The notes below the pieces were generated by a model, which had not been told where the DNA came from, did not search any database, and saw only the letters and a program-made list of their open reading frames with translations. Source: Dethiobacter sp. (GTDB lineage Bacteria > Bacillota > Dethiobacteria > DTU022). Taken from it: a stretch of 10,047 bases of DNA. Location: NCBI GenBank assembly GCA_018333405.1, contig JAGXSR010000098.1, positions 1 to 10,047 on the forward strand, written 5' to 3'. A program made the position numbers and the translations under genes. Of this stretch, positions 5,832 to 10,047 are shown piece by piece; position 1 is the stretch's first letter; every line of letters begins with the position of its first letter.

Positions 5832-7808
5832 ATGGCAAAGTCAATGTATATTAACGGCCAGAGTATATCGTTCGACCAGGAAAAAAATCTACTGGAGGTG
5901 ATCAGGAAGGCCGGAATAGAGCTGCCTACGTTTTGTTACTATTCCGAATTGAGCATCTACGGGGCTTGCCGCATGTGCCTGGTGGAAGAAGAAAAGAGAG
6001 GTATCATGGCCGCCTGCTCGGATATACCGCGGGACGGATACCGTATCTGGACCCATACCCCGGCCTTGCAAACCCAAAGAAAACGGACTATGGAGCTTCT
6101 GCTGGCAAACCACCCGCGGGAATGCACCGTTTGCTCCAGAAACGCTGATTGCAAGTTGCGGGAAATATCCCATAAACTGGGCGTGACGCAGATTCGTTTC
6201 GGGGAGCTCGCGGGGAGCGCGCCAGTGGACTCTTCCAGCGCCAGCATTATCAGAGATCCCAATAAGTGCATTCTCTGTGGCGACTGTGTGCGGATGTGTG
6301 AAGAGGTCCAAGGGGTCGGGGTGATCGGTTTCGCTTATCGCGGCTCTGAAGCCACAGTGACGACTGCCTTTAACAAGCCCCTGGCCGAAGTGGATTGTAT
6401 AGACTGCGGCCAGTGTGCCGCTGTTTGCCCTACGGGAGCGCTGCATGTTAAAGAGCAGATGGACCAGGTCTGGGCGGCTATCCACGACCCGGGAAAACTG
6501 GTCGTTGCCCAGATTGCGCCGGCGGTGAAGGTGGCTTTCGGCGAAGCCTTCGGCATGCAGCCGGGAGAGGCGGCGACGGGGAAAATAATTGCCGCTTTAA
6601 AGAAAATAGGATTTGATCAGGTTTATGACACTTCATTTGCGGCAGATCTTACCGTGATCGAAGAATCATTTGAATTCAGTCGGCGCCTTGAACAGGGAGA
6701 GAAGCTGCCGCTTTTTACCACCTGCTGCCCCTCCTGGGTAAAATACGCGGAACTGCATTATCCACAGCTGTTGGATCATCTTTCCACTTGTCGCTCACCG
6801 CAGCAGATGTTCGGCGCTCTAGCCAAATCATACCTGAGGCAGCAGACAGAAAAAGATATTTACGTGGTTTCTATAATGCCTTGTACCGCGAAAAAGTTTG
6901 AGGCCGGCCGGCCGGAGTTTAGCTCCGAAGGACAGCCCCAGGTGGATGTGGTTTTAACTACCCAAGAACTGATTAAGATGGTGGAAACAGCGGGGATCGC
7001 CTTTGGAGAACTGGAAGAGGATATTTTTGATATGCCCTTTGGCTTCTCTACCGGTTCCGGAAATATTTTCGGTGTAACAGGCGGCGTGACGGAAGCCGTT
7101 CTCCGGAATTTGGCGGTGGATCAGGTTTTTTTCAAACAGTTGCGGGGGGCGGCGGGAGTAAAGGAAGCCCAAGTAGAAAAAGACGGGCATCTCCTTAAGA
7201 TTGCTGTTATTCACGGCCTGGGCAACGCCAAAACATTCCTCGATCAATTAGGCCAAAGCGATGAAAAGTATCATCTGGTGGAGATCATGGCCTGCCCCGG
7301 CGGCTGTATCGGCGGCGCCGGTCAACCATGCCCGCCTGCTATGAAGATCCGGGAAAAAAGGGGTAAGGGACTATACGCTCTTGATCGCGGCATGCAGTTG
7401 AATCTGGCTAAAGACAACCCCATCGCAGCCAGGATGTATCAGCTGTGGCTTAAGGAGCCGGGAAGCGAAGAGGCCCATCGCCATCTGCATACCAGCTACC
7501 ACTCGCGTAAACGGATCCAATTGGCGGAGATGACCTTTGGCGATGAAGCCCCGGAAACACCACCGCAAACAGACCGGCAGGCGGAAATCAGCGTCTGCGT
7601 GGGAACATGCTGCTATACCAAAGGATCCTATGACCTGTTCCAGACGTTTTACCACGCCATAGCGGAGCGAAAACTGGAAAAAAGAGTATCGCTGCAAGCC
7701 ACCTTTTGCCTGGAAAACTGTCAGGGAAGCCCCTGTATAAAAATCGGAGATAAAATCATGGGCCAGGTATCCCAGGCTGATGTTGCAGATCTCCTCAGTG
7801 ACCTCTAG
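5832..7808 (+). CDS. hndD: Catalytic [FeFe]-hydrogenase subunit (HndD/HydA) with extra C-terminal [2Fe-2S] domain
   Basis: A 658-residue H2-forming/oxidising subunit of the cytoplasmic NAD(P)H-linked complex. In order: plant-type [2Fe-2S] domain (C35, C46, C49, C62); His-Cys [4Fe-4S] site (H94, C98, C101, C107); 2x[4Fe-4S] ferredoxin (C146/149/152/156 and C189/192/195/199); H-cluster domain (about 220-535). H-cluster motifs are L1 TTCCPSW (296-302, with proton-transfer Cys298 and ligand Cys299), L2 MPCTAKKFE (349-357) and L3 EIMACPGGCIGGAGQP (484-499). All ligands are intact, so it should be active; small departures from consensus are TTCC for TSCC and GGAGQP for GGGGQP. Residues about 585-658 add a thioredoxin-fold ferredoxin (C589-x4-C594, C626-x3-C630), absent from the simplest HndD-type subunits and similar to the next small gene. 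The ATG at 5832, with GGAGG 9 bases upstream, is preferred over earlier in-frame codons inside hndC. Maturation needs HydEFG, encoded elsewhere. Confidence 0.95.
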   Translation: MAKSMYINGQSISFDQEKNLLEVIRKAGIELPTFCYYSELSIYGACRMCLVEEEKRGIMAACSDIPRDGYRIWTHTPALQTQRKRTMELLLANHPRECTVCSRNADCKLREISHKLGVTQIRFGELAGSAPVDSSSASIIRDPNKCILCGDCVRMCEEVQGVGVIGFAYRGSEATVTTAFNKPLAEVDCIDCGQCAAVCPTGALHVKEQMDQVWAAIHDPGKLVVAQIAPAVKVAFGEAFGMQPGEAATGKIIAALKKIGFDQVYDTSFAADLTVIEESFEFSRRLEQGEKLPLFTTCCPSWVKYAELHYPQLLDHLSTCRSPQQMFGALAKSYLRQQTEKDIYVVSIMPCTAKKFEAGRPEFSSEGQPQVDVVLTTQELIKMVETAGIAFGELEEDIFDMPFGFSTGSGNIFGVTGGVTEAVLRNLAVDQVFFKQLRGAAGVKEAQVEKDGHLLKIAVIHGLGNAKTFLDQLGQSDEKYHLVEIMACPGGCIGGAGQPCPPAMKIREKRGKGLYALDRGMQLNLAKDNPIAARMYQLWLKEPGSEEAHRHLHTSYHSRKRIQLAEMTFGDEAPETPPQTDRQAEISVCVGTCCYTKGSYDLFQTFYHAIAERKLEKRVSLQATFCLENCQGSPCIKIGDKIMGQVSQADVADLLSDL

Positions 7809-7827
7809 TCGTTAAGGAGTGAGAACC

Positions 7828-8073
7828 GTGTTGACAGTAACAGTATGTGTGGGAAGTTCATGCCACTTAAAAGGCGCTTACGGCGTCATTGAGGAGATCA
7901 AACGGCTGATCGATGAAGGCAAATTCCCGGGCAAGGTTGAGTTGCAAGCCGGTTTTTGCCTGGATAACTGCCGCGGCGCCGTAAATATAAAAGTGGAAGA
8001 AACGATCATCAGCGGGGTTTCCCCCGCCAATGTTAAGCAACACCTGGATAACTATCTTAAGGGCAACGTATAA
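7828..8073 (+). CDS. Small thioredoxin-fold [2Fe-2S] ferredoxin
   Basis: An 81-residue protein that is a complete thioredoxin-like [2Fe-2S] domain: C7-x4-C12 (CVGSSC) and C44-x3-C48 (CLDNC), ending in a helix typical of NuoE C-terminal domains. It resembles the C-terminal domain of the preceding hydrogenase closely (both have a VCVG..C..KG..Y start, an LQA.FCL.NC centre and a G.VS.A.V end), which suggests duplication with fusion or fission. The GTG at 7828 is preferred because AAGGAG lies 8 bases upstream; a GTG at 7819 in the same frame overlaps that site. It sits 19 bp after hndD and 12 bp before the HydS-like gene. It may carry electrons between the catalytic hydrogenase and HydS or the flavin subunit, but the partner cannot be read from sequence. 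Confidence 0.88.
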   Translation: MLTVTVCVGSSCHLKGAYGVIEEIKRLIDEGKFPGKVELQAGFCLDNCRGAVNIKVEETIISGVSPANVKQHLDNYLKGNV

Positions 8074-8085
8074 GGGAGCGAGGCT

Positions 8086-9801
8086 ATGGGAGTTATATCT
8101 ATTTCCAGTGCCAACTGTAAAAATTGCTATCGGTGTGTGCGTTTTTGCCCGGTGAAAGCAATCAGCATCAAGGGTAATCAGGCTAGGCTGGAAGAAGATC
8201 GGTGCATCTATTGTGGGATCTGCGTCGGGGAGTGCCCGCAGAAAGCCAAGCGCATTGAAAGCGGCCTGGAAGAGGTCAACCGCTACCGGAGCCAGGGACT
8301 GCGACCTGCGCTGAGCCTGGCCCCGTCTTACAGAGTAGCCTTTCCTGATTCATGGGCTGAGCTGACGGCAAAGCTGCGCGGGCGAGGTTTCGGTTTGGTG
8401 GAAGAAACGGCGGTAGGGGCCCAGGTTGTAGCCGAACAATTCAGGCGTATGGCCGACCTGCTGCCGGCCGGCCGTTGCCTGATCACTTCACCCTGCAGCG
8501 TGGCGATCACCTATCTGGAAAAGTATTATCCGCAATTGTTGACCAATTTGGCGCCGTTGGCCTCACCGATGATTGCCCATGGTCGCCTGTTAAAAGCCAA
8601 ATGGGGTTCAAATCTGAAAGTGGTTTTTGCCGGCCCCTGTTTTGCGAAAAAAAATGAAGCTAAAGGAGCGGAAGTTAAGGGCGCGGTTGACGCAGTGCTT
8701 ACTTTTGACGAGCTGTCCTGTCTTTTGGCTGAGCCGGCTCTTCCGGATGCAGCACAACCGGACGAGCCGCAGTCCTGTCTTGAAGCCGAAGGTGGCCGGT
8801 GGTTTCCCCTCCCGGGAGGTCTTCTCAGAGCAGCGGGGTTATCCGAGGGGGTATTGGAGCGCGATCTTTTGATCGTCGACGGTATGGAAGAGATGAAAGA
8901 GGTATTGCAAGCTTTGGCTGCCGGAGCGATAAACCCTCGTTTGGTAGAGCTTTTGGCCTGTAAGGGAGGCTGTTTGGGCGGCCCGGCTATAAACTCAAAT
9001 CTCACCGCCTACAACCGGCGCAGCAAATTAATCGCTTCGTTATCCCCTTATTCGCACCGGGATAAACCAGCTTCCAATTATACCTCTTTGGGGCGCCGCT
9101 TTTTGGCCCAGCCTTACCGGCCGGTTCATCCGGGAGAGGAAAAAATAAAAACTATCCTGAAATCAATGGGCAAAGAGAGCGCCGACAAAGAGTTAAACTG
9201 CGGATCCTGCGGCTATACATCGTGCAGAGACAAGGCTGTGGCTATTGCCCAAGGTATGGCGGAGTTGGAGATGTGTCTCCCCTACATGCGGGAAAAAGCG
9301 GAAAATATGGCTAATCTGGTCATTGATTTTACACCCAACGCCATTTTGATAGTCGATTCAAACCTGACCATTTTAGAATTCAACTCTGCGGCCGAGTCCA
9401 TGTTTCAAGAAAAGGCGGAAGAGGTAAAAGGTAAACCGTTAAGATCGGTTATAGATGAAATTCATTTTATGGAGGCCTTTGCCGGCAAAGATATATTACG
9501 GGTAAAGGTAACCTACCCTCACCTGGAGCTGGTTACCTTTCAATCGCTGATCTATATTCACGAAGAAGACCTGGTACTGGGGGTAATTATGAATATTACC
9601 AATTTGGAACAGCAACAACTTGCCCTGGAAACAGTAAAACAGGAAACTATCGGCAAGGCTCAGGAAGTGATTGAGAAGCAGATGCGGGTAGCCCAGGAGA
9701 TCGCCGGCCTCCTGGGGGAGACAACAGCGGAGAGCAAGGTGCTGTTGACCAAACTTATTCATCTGGTCAAGGAAGGCGGCAACTATAATGTTATCCCTTG
9801 A
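8086..9801 (+). CDS. hydS: HydS-like sensory (group C) [FeFe]-hydrogenase with PAS domain
   Basis: A 571-residue H-cluster protein with signalling architecture. Residues 1-55 hold two [4Fe-4S] sites (C11/14/17/21 and C40/43/46/50). A shortened H-cluster domain (about 70-345) follows with L1 TSPC (134-137), L2 GPCFAKKNE (183-191) and L3 ELLACKGGCLGG (288-299). The cluster ligands C137, C185, C292 and C296 are kept, but the proton-transfer Cys before C137 is Pro136, as expected of slow, sensory enzymes. A further [4Fe-4S] motif (C372-x2-C375-x4-C380, C397), a PAS domain (about 407-505) and a C-terminal helical, coiled-coil-like segment complete it. No kinase or cyclase domain is present; instead a SpoIIE-type phosphatase gene overlaps its end by 14 bp, so output probably passes to that protein. 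It recalls the PAS-bearing hydrogenase of the hfs locus in Thermoanaerobacterium. ATG start with AAGGGAG 7 bases upstream. Confidence 0.9.
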   Translation: MGVISISSANCKNCYRCVRFCPVKAISIKGNQARLEEDRCIYCGICVGECPQKAKRIESGLEEVNRYRSQGLRPALSLAPSYRVAFPDSWAELTAKLRGRGFGLVEETAVGAQVVAEQFRRMADLLPAGRCLITSPCSVAITYLEKYYPQLLTNLAPLASPMIAHGRLLKAKWGSNLKVVFAGPCFAKKNEAKGAEVKGAVDAVLTFDELSCLLAEPALPDAAQPDEPQSCLEAEGGRWFPLPGGLLRAAGLSEGVLERDLLIVDGMEEMKEVLQALAAGAINPRLVELLACKGGCLGGPAINSNLTAYNRRSKLIASLSPYSHRDKPASNYTSLGRRFLAQPYRPVHPGEEKIKTILKSMGKESADKELNCGSCGYTSCRDKAVAIAQGMAELEMCLPYMREKAENMANLVIDFTPNAILIVDSNLTILEFNSAAESMFQEKAEEVKGKPLRSVIDEIHFMEAFAGKDILRVKVTYPHLELVTFQSLIYIHEEDLVLGVIMNITNLEQQQLALETVKQETIGKAQEVIEKQMRVAQEIAGLLGETTAESKVLLTKLIHLVKEGGNYNVIP

Positions 9802-10047
9802 CCTGACTTTTAAAAAGTTGAAAAAAAGAGGCGAGGAGCTGTGCGGCGACACAGTAGAAATAGTCCGTGACGCGGAAAGCACCGTGATCGTTTTGGCTGA
9901 CGGGTTGGGCAGCGGAGTGAAGGCCAATATTCTCGCCACCTTGACGGCTAAAATCATCGCGACGATGATCAAAAACCACTTGGGTATTGAAGAAGTGGTC
10001 AAGACCATCATCGAAACCCTGCCTGTGTGCCGCTTGCGGGGGATTGC
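9788..10047 (+). CDS. SpoIIE-family PP2C protein phosphatase (partial, runs off window)
   Basis: The first 86 codons of a serine/threonine phosphatase of the SpoIIE/PP2C type; the 3' end is outside the window. The motif VLADGLGSGVKAN (35-47) carries the aspartate (D38) and glycines that bind metal in this family, and the surrounding pattern (GEELCGDTVEI, then ETLPVC) matches phosphatases found beside HydS-type hydrogenases. The ATG at 9788 overlaps the end of hydS by 14 bp and has AAGGAAGG 11 bases upstream, so translation is likely coupled. It probably dephosphorylates a regulator in response to the HydS signal (inference). Substrate and any C-terminal domains cannot be seen. Confidence 0.85.
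   Translation, partial: MLSLDLTFKKLKKRGEELCGDTVEIVRDAESTVIVLADGLGSGVKANILATLTAKIIATMIKNHLGIEEVVKTIIETLPVCRLRGI

Noticed and set aside
3445..7808. Respiratory complex I (nuoE, nuoF, nuoG) fragment
   Set aside because: The third gene carries a full H-cluster domain with L1, L2 and L3 cysteines, and the NuoF-like protein has the extra N-terminal [2Fe-2S] and C-terminal 2x[4Fe-4S] domains of hydrogenase HydB/HndC. No membrane subunits are present.
8526..9005. 159-codon open frame antisense to hydS
   Set aside because: Low-complexity composition (Ser, Pro, Arg, Ala), no ribosome site, and it lies opposite the well-supported H-cluster domain.
1..10047. CRISPR array, tRNA, rRNA or insertion sequence
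   Set aside because: No regularly spaced direct repeats, no tRNA-like or rRNA-like segments and no transposase-like protein were seen.

Overview
The window looks like a piece of the chromosome of a strictly anaerobic, probably fermentative or syntrophic, low-to-mid GC Gram-positive bacterium (Bacillota, Clostridia; perhaps a Peptococcaceae or Thermoanaerobacterales relative). The evidence is strong AGGAGG-type ribosome binding sites, use of TTG and GTG starts, vegetative sigma-A-like promoters, a SpoIIE-type phosphatase, and an NAD(P)H-linked multisubunit [FeFe]-hydrogenase. No species can be named from the sequence alone.

Left part, minus strand (about 1-2550): a two-gene unit reading leftward. 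A free-standing prolyl-tRNA editing protein (ProX/PrdX-like, GTG start at 2454) is followed after 25 bp by a sigma-54-dependent activator (150-1940). The activator has a cysteine-containing N-terminal sensor, a PAS-like domain, an intact AAA+ domain with GAFTGA, and a Fis-type HTH. A sigma-A-like promoter lies upstream (2520-2549) and a plausible intrinsic terminator downstream (8-40).

Middle (2455-2849): a 395-bp divergent intergenic region. It holds both promoters, a CCCTCTCCC/GGGAGAGGG inverted repeat of the dispersed-repeat kind, and a perfect 7-bp-arm inverted repeat over the -35 box of the rightward promoter. That repeat is the likely operator of the regulator it precedes.

Right part, plus strand (2850-10047): one tightly packed operon of seven genes, with overlaps or gaps of 4-19 bp and running off the window. 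Order: XRE-cupin regulator; NuoE/HndA-like [2Fe-2S] protein; NuoF/HndC/HydB-like flavin subunit; catalytic [FeFe]-hydrogenase HndD/HydA with an extra C-terminal thioredoxin-fold [2Fe-2S] domain; an 81-residue stand-alone thioredoxin-fold [2Fe-2S] protein resembling that extra domain; a HydS-like (group C, sensory) [FeFe]-hydrogenase with PAS domain; and the start of a SpoIIE-family PP2C phosphatase.

Working together (inference): the NuoE/NuoF/HydA proteins form a cytoplasmic NAD(P)H-dependent, probably electron-bifurcating or confurcating, hydrogenase that makes or uses H2. HydS, whose proton-transfer cysteine is replaced by proline, probably senses H2 or redox state and passes the signal through its PAS domain to the phosphatase. 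The XRE-cupin protein probably controls operon transcription. Points to look at are the four thioredoxin-like [2Fe-2S] modules in one operon, a Glu-to-Gly change in the flavin subunit at a position linked to NADH/NADPH choice, and the divergent Cys-bearing sigma-54 activator. No hydrogenase maturation genes (hydE, hydF, hydG) are in the window.
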